Assembly: GCF_000497045.1 (NCBI RefSeq)
Contig: NW_015961970.1
Coordinates: 1,054,802 to 1,118,801 of the forward strand
DNA length: 64,000 bases
Origin: Kalmanozyma brasiliensis GHG001
Taxonomy: Eukaryota; Basidiomycota; Ustilaginomycetes; Ustilaginales
Reading direction: 5' to 3'
Shown: positions 39,126 to 50,100 of the stretch, piece after piece
Position numbering within the stretch: position 1 is the first letter of the stretch
Layout of the letters: each line of letters starts with the position of its first letter
Made by a program: the position numbers and the translations under genes
The notes under the pieces: model-generated
The model's input: the letters and a program-made list of their open reading frames with translations, nothing else
The model's database searches: none
What the model was told of the DNA's origin: nothing

Positions 39126-40826
39126 ATGCGGCTCGCCATCCAAGGCTGTAGTCACGGCGAGCTCGACGCCATCCACGCCTCGCTCCTTCGTATCGAGCGC
39201 GAGCAGTCTCTTCCCATCGACGCCCTCCTCCTCTGCGGCGATTTTCAAGCGATTCGCAACCATTCCGACCTGCACGCTCTTGCCGTACCCCAGAAGTACC
39301 TTCAGCTGGGCGACTTCCACTCCTACTACTCGGGCGAGAAGGTGGCGCCCGTCCTAACGCTTGTCATCGGCGGCAATCATGAGGCGAGCAACTACATGCA
39401 CGAGCTGTACCACGGTGGATGGCTTGCGCCTAACATTTACTTCCTCGGCGCTGCAGGGGTGGTCGAGCTCGGTGGACTGGTGGTGAGTGGGATATCGGGG
39501 ATATGGAAGCAGAACGATTACAACAAGGGTAGATTTGAAAGGCTGCCCTACGACGCAGGGACCGTGAGGAGCAGCTACCATACCAGGGAGTTCGATGTGA
39601 TGCGTCTCAAGGCAATGGCGGGGTCACAAGTTGACATTGCTATGTCGCATGATTGGCCAAATACCATCGAACAATGGGGAGATACAAAGTGGTTGATACA
39701 GAAGAAGCCATATTTCAAGGACGAGATCGAGGCGAGCACGCTCGGTTCCCCGCCGGCCATGGAATTGCTCCAGTTGCTGAAGCCATCGTTTTGGTTCTCG
39801 GCGCATCTTCATGTACGTTTCGCGGCGATCTACACGCACGACTCCACAGCAAACGGCAAAGCGGATCAAGCCACTGCTTTGGCAAGCAACGCGAACCCAG
39901 AAGCGCTGGATATCAGCCTCGACTCGGACGACGACGATGCCCAAGCCACGGCTACCCTCGGCAATCCCCTGGCAGCGGAAGCCAACACCGCAGAATCGCG
40001 ACCCTCATCCAGCAACCGTCCGGTCAGCCCAACGTCGTCCTCGGCTCCCGTCACCCGCTTCCTCGCGCTCCACAAATGTCTCTCGCACTCTCCCTTCCTC
40101 CAAATCATCGACCACCCCTCACCACACGATTCTGACTTGGAAGCACGCAAATCCGCGCTCAACTACACACAGCGCATTCCGCCCACGTTCCGCTACTCCA
40201 AACGGTGGTTGGCCATCACACGTGCGACCCACGCCCACTTCTCCACCCAATACCGCCAGCCGTCGCTTCCTGACCCTTTGTCGCCCGCATTCCAGGCGCA
40301 GGTGGAGGCGGAGGAGCGCTGGATCGAGCAACACATCCTGTCGTCTCCCCGCAGTGGCAAGCGGAAACAGGACGATCGCGATGGACTCGCCTCCACCGGG
40401 TCAGCAGAGGAGCAAGGGGACTCATTGGACATTCATCGCATCCAACAATTCGTCCGCACCGCACCGGCGCCCTTCGAGCCAGGCGGATTGAACACCGGCC
40501 CCCCGGCGTGGTATACCAATCCGCAAACCGAGGCGTTCTGTGCGTTTGTGGGGATCGAAAACAAGATCAATCCGAGACCGAGCGGGTTTGCGCCAGCAGC
40601 TCAGGTGTATGTGCCGCCACACGCTCGGGCGCCGCCAGTAGCTACAGCAGAAGGAGGCGCCCAGGAGGACGTGGCTGATCCAAACGCGCTCGCTATCGAT
40701 ATGGACGATCTCGATGACGGAGACGAGGCACCGGCAGCAGGAGGAGATGATCAGAGCGAGGAGGTATTGCGATTGTCGGATGACGAAGATGAGCTGCATG
40801 CTCGGTGGAAGGAAGGCACTGGCTAA
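39126..40826 (+). CDS. DBR1: Lariat RNA debranching enzyme
   Basis: 566 residues. It hydrolyses the 2'-5' bond of excised intron lariats in the nucleus. The metallophosphoesterase core (about 1-235) has all expected blocks in order: IQGCSHGELD (1-11), LLLCGDFQAIRN, VIGGNHEASNYM, YFLGAAGVVELGGLVVSGISG, AMSHDWP and FWFSAHLHVRFAA. The C-terminal DBR1 domain includes FLALHKCLSHSPFLQII. The region around 245-310 and the C-terminal 70 residues are acidic low-complexity inserts. Length is typical (405 in yeast, about 540 in animals). It converges on the mitochondrial-protein gene at 95 bases. Confidence 0.94.
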   Translation: MRLAIQGCSHGELDAIHASLLRIEREQSLPIDALLLCGDFQAIRNHSDLHALAVPQKYLQLGDFHSYYSGEKVAPVLTLVIGGNHEASNYMHELYHGGWLAPNIYFLGAAGVVELGGLVVSGISGIWKQNDYNKGRFERLPYDAGTVRSSYHTREFDVMRLKAMAGSQVDIAMSHDWPNTIEQWGDTKWLIQKKPYFKDEIEASTLGSPPAMELLQLLKPSFWFSAHLHVRFAAIYTHDSTANGKADQATALASNANPEALDISLDSDDDDAQATATLGNPLAAEANTAESRPSSSNRPVSPTSSSAPVTRFLALHKCLSHSPFLQIIDHPSPHDSDLEARKSALNYTQRIPPTFRYSKRWLAITRATHAHFSTQYRQPSLPDPLSPAFQAQVEAEERWIEQHILSSPRSGKRKQDDRDGLASTGSAEEQGDSLDIHRIQQFVRTAPAPFEPGGLNTGPPAWYTNPQTEAFCAFVGIENKINPRPSGFAPAAQVYVPPHARAPPVATAEGGAQEDVADPNALAIDMDDLDDGDEAPAAGGDDQSEEVLRLSDDEDELHARWKEGTG

Positions 40827-40921
40827 ACACACTCTTCACAATCACATCTCTTTCTCATCGTCACACTCCCATCGTCGTGCCTGTTTGTGTGTTGATGTGT
40901 GAATGTTCATCCCAACCCAGT

Positions 40922-42238
40922 CTAGAGCGACACCGACCCCTGGCTCTGGAGCAGCGGCTCCACGCGCCAGACCAACTTGCTACTCGCCTCTCGATCCACC
41001 CTGTCCATGAACCCATACAGCGTCTTGACCGGATCCAACCCGTCCTTCTTAAACCCGTCCTGTCCACGCGCAGCAACGTACCCCAGCACGCTCACCAAGT
41101 TCCTCTGCAGGCTCTCTGCCAGATGCACACCTCTCGGCGCTTCCGCTGAAACCTTGGAACCATCCGCAACCCTCGTCAGCAGTCCAATCAACCCATCTGA
41201 CCTCTCGAGCACTTTCATCAGCAGGGGGTTGGTTGCGCTCCTCCGCGTCGTGAGGTGGAATGTATCCACATAGGCGCGGATGAGGTAGGTGAGGAGCACG
41301 GTGTCTGGTGTTTTTCCTGCAAGGGTGGTGGAGAGGGAAGTGAGCAGGGTCATGCGATCGATGATGCTCAACTGGGCTCGAGCCAGTGGCATATCCAGCT
41401 CGTGTTTACGCTTGATACCTTCTGCTTTACCTTCTCCCGCTTCGACCGGAGTGGATTCGGCGAGAACACCCAGGAGGTCCACCTCGACTACGGGGGCGCC
41501 ATCCATCTGGGCGCTCGCCAACACTTCCTCCCTCCCTCTACCGAGTTTTCTCGCCAATCCAGACTGCACCACCCACAAAGCACCAAGATCGTACTCCAAC
41601 CCATACGTGTATCGATCGCCAAACGCGACGACGGCCAGCTCGGGGAGGCGCAACTTGACCGCCTGCGCTGCAAAGCGGAGTGCGGACTCGCTGCCCAACG
41701 ACCCCACACGTTCGCGGTACAATTTCGCCGCCTCGAGCAAGCTCTCAAAATCCTCGGCGGTGGACGCCTGGAGTGCCAGTCGGCGCCAGGTGCGCAGTGC
41801 CGGGAAGTGACCGCGATCAAGAAGGTCGTACGAGAGCGAGGCGGTGAACTGTTCCAGTGCAGAGGTGAATTCCACCCGACTCATCTGGCTGTTCGAAGAC
41901 GACGAGGAGGAAGTCGATGAGGTAGCTGAGGTAGAGGTGGAATCGGAAACGCTACCGAACAGGTCATCCTCTTCGACGGCGAACGCATCGTCATCGAGAG
42001 CGTCGGTGTCGTCCTCGATCGCAGCAAAGGCGTTCTTCTTCACCTTCTTCTTGAGGTCGATGCGCGTGGTGCTGAACGCTCGTGCTGCAGCAACGGATGT
42101 GGCTATGCATGGTGGGTATGAGAGTGATGTGTGTCGGAGGACATTGAGCGATGTCGAGCGAGCAATGGGCGATTGGGAGACGCTTCCGTTCCTCGCAGCG
42201 ACCCGTAGGACCGCCCTTGCAAAGTTGTGCGACCGCAT
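40922..42238 (-). CDS. Predicted mitochondrial protein, family not recognised
   Basis: 438 residues from the ATG at 42238. The open frame reaches 42433, but only from a non-ATG codon. The N-terminal 60 residues have Arg, Ser, Ala and no acid residues (MRSHNFARAVLRVAARNGS) and end with an RAFSTTRIDLKKK-like cleavage region, a strong mitochondrial presequence. A Ser/Asp-rich linker (about 75-120) is followed by about 310 mainly helical residues (LLDRGHFPALRTWRRLALQA, LPELAVVAFGDRYTYGL, HLAESLQRNLVSVLGYVAARG). These helical repeats recall mitochondrial ribosomal or RNA-maturation proteins, but no defining motif was found. It is tandem with the glycogen synthase gene upstream, 553 bases away. Confidence 0.75.
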   Translation of the reverse strand: MRSHNFARAVLRVAARNGSVSQSPIARSTSLNVLRHTSLSYPPCIATSVAAARAFSTTRIDLKKKVKKNAFAAIEDDTDALDDDAFAVEEDDLFGSVSDSTSTSATSSTSSSSSSNSQMSRVEFTSALEQFTASLSYDLLDRGHFPALRTWRRLALQASTAEDFESLLEAAKLYRERVGSLGSESALRFAAQAVKLRLPELAVVAFGDRYTYGLEYDLGALWVVQSGLARKLGRGREEVLASAQMDGAPVVEVDLLGVLAESTPVEAGEGKAEGIKRKHELDMPLARAQLSIIDRMTLLTSLSTTLAGKTPDTVLLTYLIRAYVDTFHLTTRRSATNPLLMKVLERSDGLIGLLTRVADGSKVSAEAPRGVHLAESLQRNLVSVLGYVAARGQDGFKKDGLDPVKTLYGFMDRVDREASSKLVWRVEPLLQSQGSVSL

Positions 42239-42791
42239 CTTGAGCCCCGAGATCGATCGATGTGCTGAGCCCGGGAATCGCTTCGAGAGCTTTGCAGTCG
42301 GTTCGAAGCGGTCGGTGTGCACGCTGATAAGGTGATGCGATGCTGCTGAAGCGTTGACAAGCTCGGTTGATGGTGAGGAACCAAAAAATGCTGATCCAAG
42401 AAGAAATGCGCCTTGCGCCTGGCTGACGCTCAATTCTTCCTTTTCTTCCGACTCGAGCCTGCATCACGTGGACCACACCTTTGCCTCCCGATTTAGCTTT
42501 GGCACCCCGATACGTACGATCGGCATTCTCACAGAGTCTTCGGCCTCTAGTTACGGACAAAGCAAGCAAGCATGCGAGATAGAACAGATCCATGAATTGG
42601 GACGATCGATGAAACAGAGACATACAAGACGGAATCGAGATGAGATTGGTATGGCTTTGAGGATGTGACGAAACTCTCCGGGGGGGAAATCGGCTATGAA
42701 CAGGTGAAGACGTGGTGTGGCGTAAAAGACTGCCGAGATGCAACTTCCTTCTTACCAAACCGCAGCGGTTGAGCTATGTAAGCGGTCAGGT
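42239..42791. other. Intergenic between glycogen synthase and the mitochondrial-protein gene
   Basis: 553 bases, both neighbours on the minus strand. It holds the GSY 3' UTR and the promoter of the downstream gene. Nothing else was recognised. Confidence 0.4.
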
Positions 42792-45053
42792 TTAATGACC
42801 GTTGCCATTGCCGTTGGGCGCACCGCTGTGACTGCTAAGCGCAGCATCGGCGCGATCGAGATCCGCACTCGAGAGGTACTTTCCGCCGCCGAGACCGGGA
42901 GTGCTAGCACCGCTCATGCTGCCCACCGACGTGCCTCGCGTACGACCCTTGATGACGAGCGGGAACCTGTACGCCTCCTCCTCGTCGTCCGAGCCAGCCT
43001 GGCTCATGCTCTTCCAGAACTGCTGGTGACCTCGGTAGTCGGACGTCGACAGGCCCTGCAGCTCTTCGGTGAGCGTGCCGAACTCGCCCGGTGTTCTGGC
43101 ACCGTCGCCGAACCCACCCCTTGGCGAGCCGGGCATCGACAGCGGTGGAGGCATCTTGCCGTCGTGGTGAATGTCGTCAAAGTAGCTCTCGATGGTGTCG
43201 TCCTCGTGGAACGAGTCTGGGTAGGCACGACGCAGCGCAAGCTGTCGAGCCTTGGCATACTCGAGACCGAGACGCTTCCAGTCGAGCAGCTCCGAGAGTC
43301 GCTCGGTGCGGTTGCGCTGGTTGATACGCTGACGACGCGTCTTTTGGCTAAAGCTGAACATCTGATCGGTGAGCTGGTTGACCGAGTCCTCGACGCTCTT
43401 CATGCGACGGTCGACAATGTAGATGCCGTAGTCCTCGCCGTGTTCGATGGTGTCCTCCATGAAGCAGCCGAATCCGGACAGGTTGGTGGTGATCGAGGGG
43501 ACACCCATGACGGTGCACTCGGCAGGCGTGTAACCCCACGGCTCGTAGTACGAAGGGAAGACACCCAAGTGGCAACCTCGCACAAACTCTTCGTAGTCAA
43601 GTCCCAAAATTGGGTTGTTGGCGTTGAGGAACTCGGGGTGGAAGATGACCTTGACACGGTCGCTGGTACGGTTAAAGAGCTGGACGCGACGGATCTGGTT
43701 CAGGATGGGATCCTCGCTGTCGTCCTGCATGTTGTGCGTCACGACGGGCGGGAGCGAGTTGCGCTTGAGGGCAAAGATGCGCTTCTTGAGCGCAATCTTG
43801 TCGGCATCGGAGAGCAGCGTAGCGGGGTCGATGACATCGCCCTTGGGCTCGCCCTGGTAGCGCGCCAGCTTGTCAAAGAGACGCTCTCCGACGCGCGCCT
43901 GAATCTGCTCGACCGTGTCACGCAGCTGCTTGGTGACGGCCTGGCCCTTGAGCGCCTCGATGGTGTACGAATTCGTGGCAGCGGGCATGATGATGAAGGC
44001 GACGACCGTGGTCTTGGAACCGCTCTTCTGCAGCTGGTAGTTGAGACGTGCGAGCGACTCGATGAACATGTCAACGCCCTTGTTGCGGTACTCGTATCGG
44101 CCTGCCGTGAAGAAGTAGAGCGTGTTGTCCAGGTCAAAGTCAAAGTGGCCGTAGAAGTGACCCTTGACAAACTCGTTGATCTTGGCTTTCGAGATCTGGT
44201 GCAAGTTCTGGAACTCGTGCATGGCTTGGAACTTGACGACGTTGAGACCGTTGGGCAGCACACCATCGGGCTTGCGCTTGAGAAGGTGCTCCGACTCGTA
44301 GGCGGTGATGTGACTGACAGTAGTGAAGACGTCGGCGCAGTGAGCCGCGGCGCGCTCGACACAGTAGCGGTGGTAGATGCCACGCTTGCCCGCCTCGTGG
44401 TCGACGTCAAAGTATTGCAAGTTGTTGTAGAAGTCGACGCTGCCTGCGCAGAGGTAGCGGCCGAGGAGAGTAGCGTGGGTGGTGAAGATGGTGGTGACGT
44501 CAATGTGGCGCTTCCTGCAAAGTGGAATAGCGAGACCTGCTTGCCACTCGTGGAAGTGGGCGATGATGGCACGTGAGCGCTCGCGGCTCGAGTACTCGCC
44601 GAGGAACCATGCGGTGAGGTAACCGAAGACAAGAGTCTCGTTGGTCTCGTGGTCGTTGGCAGGAGTAGGGATACCAGCAAGGTTCCAGAGATCCGCCTTC
44701 CACTCGTCCATGCGGTGGTACATGCTCGAGGTGTCAAAGAGCAGAACACGAGGAGCACGCTCGATGAGCCAGCGTCCGTAGAGAAACTTGACACCGGCAT
44801 CGCGCATGCTGTCGAGCGTCTGCTTGAGCAACGGGTCTTCGGGCTCTACCGCCTCGACCTCCATAGGAGCGGTCTTGTAGGAGAGAGGGCCGATGAGTGT
44901 GTAGCGCTCGCCATACTCCTGATGGGTGACGGGAGCCTTGGTCTTGATAACAGTGTAGATACCACCGACCTTGTTTGCGACTTCCCAGGCAGCCTCGAAA
45001 AGAAGAGGGTTGTGGACATCCCTCTTGGGGGCAGGAGCCTGATGCGAGGTCAT
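42792..45053 (-). CDS. GSY1: Glycogen [starch] synthase, GT3 family
   Basis: 753 residues. It elongates glycogen with UDP-glucose in the cytosol. The GT3 fold starts at [20 protein letters not shown] with the UDP-glucose-binding KVGGIYTV block. Other conserved blocks are [54 protein letters not shown] and [20 protein letters not shown]. The arginine-rich helix [18 protein letters not shown] is the glucose-6-phosphate sensing element of yeast Gsy2. The C-terminal 110 residues are Ser/Gly/Asp-rich with SPRG and TPGEF sites suited to inhibitory phosphorylation. It ends in a GNGNGH repeat. Length exceeds yeast (705-708) only in this tail. No intron is seen. Confidence 0.96.
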   Translation of the reverse strand: MTSHQAPAPKRDVHNPLLFEAAWEVANKVGGIYTVIKTKAPVTHQEYGERYTLIGPLSYKTAPMEVEAVEPEDPLLKQTLDSMRDAGVKFLYGRWLIERAPRVLLFDTSSMYHRMDEWKADLWNLAGIPTPANDHETNETLVFGYLTAWFLGEYSSRERSRAIIAHFHEWQAGLAIPLCRKRHIDVTTIFTTHATLLGRYLCAGSVDFYNNLQYFDVDHEAGKRGIYHRYCVERAAAHCADVFTTVSHITAYESEHLLKRKPDGVLPNGLNVVKFQAMHEFQNLHQISKAKINEFVKGHFYGHFDFDLDNTLYFFTAGRYEYRNKGVDMFIESLARLNYQLQKSGSKTTVVAFIIMPAATNSYTIEALKGQAVTKQLRDTVEQIQARVGERLFDKLARYQGEPKGDVIDPATLLSDADKIALKKRIFALKRNSLPPVVTHNMQDDSEDPILNQIRRVQLFNRTSDRVKVIFHPEFLNANNPILGLDYEEFVRGCHLGVFPSYYEPWGYTPAECTVMGVPSITTNLSGFGCFMEDTIEHGEDYGIYIVDRRMKSVEDSVNQLTDQMFSFSQKTRRQRINQRNRTERLSELLDWKRLGLEYAKARQLALRRAYPDSFHEDDTIESYFDDIHHDGKMPPPLSMPGSPRGGFGDGARTPGEFGTLTEELQGLSTSDYRGHQQFWKSMSQAGSDDEEEAYRFPLVIKGRTRGTSVGSMSGASTPGLGGGKYLSSADLDRADAALSSHSGAPNGNGNGH

Positions 45054-46782
45054 CGTGGTCGGGTCCGCTGTGGTGAATGTCCGTTGATGCCTAGATGTCG
45101 TTTACGACGTCTCGTAGGAGGTGAGGGCCTGAAGCTCGAGAGCGCCGACGATGACGAGAGTCGATCAAGGGAGAGCGGTGATCAAGATGTGACTTGGTTG
45201 AGCTTTGAGTTCTGGAGCAGAAGCTGATACGTTGACCCGAAAGAGGGGAAGAGGATCGCTTGGGTGTGGCGAGGGATGATGGTGACGAGAAGAGAAGGGT
45301 GCGGTCAGGTGGACAAGTAGAGAGGCCGTGCGGAGAAGAGAGCCAACGTCCAGCTGAGACAGGCGAGAAAGAAGATCAGGTGGCACAACGCAATTCGAGA
45401 AACAAAAATGGGTCAAGGCGGCGGGGATTTCGAACCTCAAAGGACCACACTGAGGCGGCTGCTTGGTCCACGCCCGGTGATCTCAAGTATACCATCCCCG
45501 CACTCTCTGTCTCTGCGTGGTGCACATGTTGGGCCATGGCGACTCAGCGAAGATTCAGCTTTGATTGGACCAAAGTCTCACCGAGATTGGACCAGAACAA
45601 AAGACGGACAGAAGCCAATTCGGCGGCAGCCGAGGCGACGATGACGATGAACGACGGGAAATCCAGAGGCGTGGGCGGCGGTCCGACCGTCAAGGTTTGG
45701 CTGTGGGTGTGGAGAGATTTTTGCGCACGAGCCGCAAAGCGGGGCCACAATAATTCCCAAGCGAGAAGCCAAGAAGGACCGAAGTGGCTCCAGAGCGCGG
45801 AGATGCGCCATTCCAAGCACGGCCAATCACAATCAGAGCGGGAAACTTTTGTCAAGGCAGAAAAAGTCAAACTCAAACTCGCCTCTTTCGAATTTCGCTG
45901 CTCTCTGTTGGGCCCCAGGGCATGAAGCGTGCGGAGGAGGGCCTGACCAACTTCTCAGCTGCATCAGGGCGTGCAGGGTCGATCAAATTGACCGGCGACC
46001 GGGCTCGCCTTTGGACGCAGCGATGATTGGTTCCTACATTTCCTGCAGCAGTAGGCGGTCTCTTGTGTCTCTAACGATGCCTAGATCCTGATGTGGCTTC
46101 GGGAGATCTGCACGCCGCATGTCAGCTGCCTGGTCTTCTGAGTTCGTCCGAAGCACGGACAGGCCGTTCCGTCAACTTGACGCTGCGACATCGATTCGGG
46201 CAGTCGCGATTCTGATCACTCACAGCGAGGCCGGTTGGTCGGTTAGTGGGCTTGGAAGCCGCTATCGGTCAGCATCGTCTAGTGTCCTGTTTCGGAAGCT
46301 GACTATTGCCAACCGGTCTCGAGACCAAGATCGATCGGAACCGATCCGAAAGCGTGAGAACGTGCTTTCGCTGCGGTCAAAGTCAAAGCGTATGCAGGAC
46401 TGCGTTGAATAATATCACCGTCACGTTAAGCCGCCACTTTGACGTGGAATCCTCGTGACCAGGCAAGCAGGCGTTGAAGTGTTGGGGACCCTTGTCTCAG
46501 AGAGCCATGCTGGCGCTACAAGAGAAATTCCGCGGCAAGCAGCAAACGCGTGGACTCACCGGGCCAGCCGGCTGAGTCTACCCCGCATTTTTGGAATTGG
46601 CTGAGCCAACACGGTATCGTCTGACCCTGGCCACCGCGCATCCCCAACTATCGGCTTGCGCCACCTGAGCACACTTGACCTTTCGTTCATCATCATTGAT
46701 CAACGTGCCCTTCTCCATTCCATCTACGAGGTATCACACCAAGCAGACCCATACACAAGAGACAGAAGGGGAGCAACTCAGC
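45054..46782. other. Upstream region of glycogen synthase
   Basis: 1.7 kb with no supported gene. It contains two identical GATTGGACCA boxes on the + strand (45563-45572 and 45585-45594), i.e. inverted CCAAT motifs, and a further CCAATCA at 45823. Open frames here are not convincing. Confidence 0.45.
45563..45594. promoter_or_regulatory. Paired CCAAT boxes upstream of GSY1
   Basis: GATTGGACCA occurs twice, 22 bases apart, about 510-540 bases upstream of the GSY1 ATG. Read on the gene's strand, each gives TGGTCCAATC, i.e. CCAAT. Two helical turns of spacing is compatible with paired HAP-complex sites. Function is inferred only from motif and position. Confidence 0.35.
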
Positions 46783-46944
46783 ATGCAGTCCATCCTCACA
46801 CGTCAACACAAGATCTTTGCTGCATCGGCGGCGTTGGTCGTCGCCTCGTTCTCGGTGCTCTCTGCGAGACGGGCGGCTCACACTGCGAGCAGGACCGCGG
46901 GCGGGCGCATCGTCTCACCTGAAAGGAGCGGTGGTGGCATCTAA
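46783..46944 (+). CDS. Candidate 53-residue membrane microprotein
   Basis: ATG at 46783, TAA at 46942-46944. The protein starts MQSILTRQHKIFAASAALVVASF: a basic N-terminus, a 17-residue hydrophobic segment, then an Arg/Ala/Ser tail ending SPERSGGGI. The shape resembles small mitochondrial inner-membrane or signal-anchor proteins. Supporting points are the length of the hydrophobic run and the lack of another gene in the 2.1-kb gap. Against it: the frame is short, and the sequence beyond the TAA is also open in another frame (reading SPEPKDGKTPDPSALSP), so an unrecognised intron could extend it. Function unknown. Confidence 0.4.
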   Translation: MQSILTRQHKIFAASAALVVASFSVLSARRAAHTASRTAGGRIVSPERSGGGI

Positions 46945-47196
46945 CCCCTCGACCACGGGCAAACCCATCAACGTCGCCTGAGCCGAAGGACGGCAAGACG
47001 CCGGATCCATCTGCTCTATCACCTCAACGGCAACCTTCCAGAATCACGCATCTTGACGCCGACATCTCGGAATCACGCATTCATGTCTCCATCGCACCGC
47101 ACACTCGTCGATCTCGCTGTATCTTCAAATGCAATATGGAATTCCAAAAACCCTTCTCCTAGATCGATGCTACGAAACTGAGCCACAATCTTCCCC

Positions 47197-50100
47197 TTAC
47201 ACCAGCGCAACCACCCCCTCCACGGCAGCCTGGACCGTCTCCAACCCATGGAACTCGGCGATCGTCGCTAAGCTCTTGAGCTTCTTCAACGTCTCCTTCC
47301 TGGTCACCATCAATCCAAAACTGCCACTGCACTCGCAGTGCGGTTGGAGATTGGTCTGCTTCAAACTGCCGCATTTGTTGCACCTTAGATCCTGCAGATG
47401 GAAGCTTTCGAGGTAGCTAGTGGCGATGTTGATGAGACGCATCTCCAAATGGGCGATGTTGTAGGGGAAAGCGCATTTGGCACACTTCCATTTGGGCGCC
47501 TCGCCTGCCGTCGTGGGCATCAGATCCGCATCGCGACACAGATCGAGCGTTCGATCGTCGTTGCAGAACGTGCAGATCACCAGCGGGAGCTTGAACGGCT
47601 CGCACGGATTACGGAACTCCGCTTCGGTGGAAAACTCGCGCACGTTGATCATGTCGAGCAGGTTGCGCTTCATGATCTGCACCTCAATCGCGCTTTCTTT
47701 CGATAGCGCGAGAACCGCCGTGGTGGTCTTGATGAACTCGAGCAAGGGATTGGACAGAGCGAGCCAGGAGCCAGGGAGTGCGGGGAAGGACCACATCCGC
47801 CGATGCTCCACCGTGAGCATGTCGACGTACGCCTCGTCCTCCTCCCGCGCCACTGCCGCGTTGATCTCGTCCGAAGAGATCTGCATCGCCGACTTGAGCT
47901 CCGAGAGTTGTTTGAGCAGTTTGCGCGTCATGGTGTGGTTGACGAGGTCCGTGGTGAACTTGGCGGCCGTACCCACGGTTGCGCCGGGTGCAGCTTCTTG
48001 ATCCTTGCCGCCAGCCTCGCCATGAGGGGTGACCTGGTTGGCTGGCGTGTTAGGCTCCAGCACAGCGCGGAGCGGCGTGCGCTCGTGCTCCCCAGCCAGC
48101 GCCGCACGACGCTTGAACTCGTACAGGCTGTAGATGAACGATCCGACCGCAACCGAGAACTTCTCCTGAACCGCCAGAGGCAGGAAAGTTTGGATGTTCC
48201 AATTCATCTCGACGTTGAAGGTCGCTGTTGCAATCTGCCTATCTCGCTCCTCCTCCTGGTCCTCCCTCGGTGCGACCAGCGACTCGGCATCGGCGATGAC
48301 ACCGCCAAAATTGGCCGTGTCCATCCAGAGCAGGTACTCCCAGTAGTGGATGATGTCCAGCTGCACGTGCTTGAACAGCTCGCGACTCGTCACCGCCGAA
48401 AGCAGATAGCGCGAGTAGGCCATCGCATTGGCCGCCGTAGGCTTGCTCGTGAGCAAGAACAGCCGATTGAACGAGGCGTAGACGATCGAGGCTCCCAACC
48501 GCTTGAACTCGGCGAGCAGCTGGAGGAGCGTCTTCTTCATTAGCCCGAACAGGAATCGCTGCAGTGCCGGCTCGAACAGCGCCGAACCATCCGACGACGC
48601 CCAGCGCCAAAAGTTGTCCGACAGCAGAGCGGCGTATGGCGAGCGGCTGCGTCGCTTGGTCGTGTACCACGCCTTGACCATGCCCTTGACCGCGGCAAAG
48701 ACGGCCGAGGTGAGCACCGAGTCGCCGAGGATCGTCGAGCTCTCCACGGTTCCCTTGGAGTATTCGTCCAGATTGTGGGTGGCACCTGCAAAGGCGAGGC
48801 CCGATGTGCTGCCCTCCATCTCGTTGACTGTGCCCGACTGGAGCACCGAGTCGACCGCCAGATCCACCAGTCCCACCTCGAGGCAGACCGTCGAATAGGC
48901 ACCCGCGTGACTGATCTCGAGCGACTCCTGCTCGTCCCAGCGCGACTGCGCGTGGATGTCCTGCTCCCTTCCACCCAGATCCGGCTGCGGATGCGGCGAC
49001 CACCACAGCACCATGTCCTGCTTGACCAGACGTCGCGCAAAGTCAATGTCGGCGCCAAAGATGGTAAAGTCCTTCTCCATGTTGCCGAGCGGCAGGTCGA
49101 AGTGGCTCGCGAGATCGATCCAGCCTCGGATCCAGCTCGAGGCTCGTAGGTAGCACTGGAACATTCTGCGTGCCGAGTAGAGCTGCCAACCGAGCGCCGG
49201 CAGCTCGTCTTCGAGCGCGGCTGCGGCGATCTTGACGATGGGGAACTCGGCGATGCTAGGCATGCGCGACTCGTAGTACGCCTGGTCCTTCGAAGTGCAC
49301 AGTGCCAACATGGCCGAGCCCTGCTTGACAGCTTTGAGCGTAGCAAGGTCCTTAGCGAGCGCCTTGAAGGCACGAGACGCTGAAGTGTGTACGCGAGTGT
49401 CCACACGCATCGTGTCGCTGTACTCGAAGACTCCGCTTCCCTCGGGCAGCTTGCCACGTTTGCGCATGTGAGCAACACGGTCCGCGTACATGGTTTCGAG
49501 ATTGGGCACCTGCCGCAGACCGGCGCTGTCGACGATGTGCACCTTGACCTCGCCCTCGGGACTGAAGAGACTCAGAACGTGGCGACCATCCCGGTTGGCG
49601 TGGTAGAGGTAAAAGTAGCGGAAGCCGGCGCCTCCAGACAGATACTTGTGGTTGGGCGAGATGTCGACCGAGGTGGGCGCAGACAGATCCTGCAGGCGGA
49701 AGCCGGTGTCGAGCGCTCGGTTGAGCTTCTGCGCCTGCGAGTTGCGGCCGTACACGCAGGTGGAGCCGAGCTGAATGAGCGCTCGCACATCGAGCGGTAA
49801 TTGCTTTTCGTAGACACCTTCGACGTTGGGGTGGTGGATGAGGTTGCTGAAGTGCGCCTCTTGCTCCTGGTAGACGTCTTCGTCGACGGTGATGCGGTAC
49901 AGGTGGCGGCAGGGCGTGTCGCGTGGCAGCGTCTTGACGAGCCTCTCGGCCTGGTAGATGCCAGACAGGAAGACAGCATTGCCGGGGTGGCTCTTGAAGT
50001 TGACGTAGAACTGACGCGGCACCTTGAGCTTGAGCGATTGAAGGTGCTGGTCGATCGAGATCCACAATCGATACTCTCCTGCGCGCGATGAGGGCGAGAT

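Noticed and set aside
42738..44576. 612-codon frame opposite glycogen synthase
   Set aside because: Antisense shadow; composition is Val/Leu/Asp-rich without domains.
45408..45470. tRNA-like B box (minus-strand GGTTCGAAATCC) followed by T-run
   Set aside because: The T-arm cannot form: the loop has one base too many and the stem bases do not pair. No A box or acceptor stem was found.
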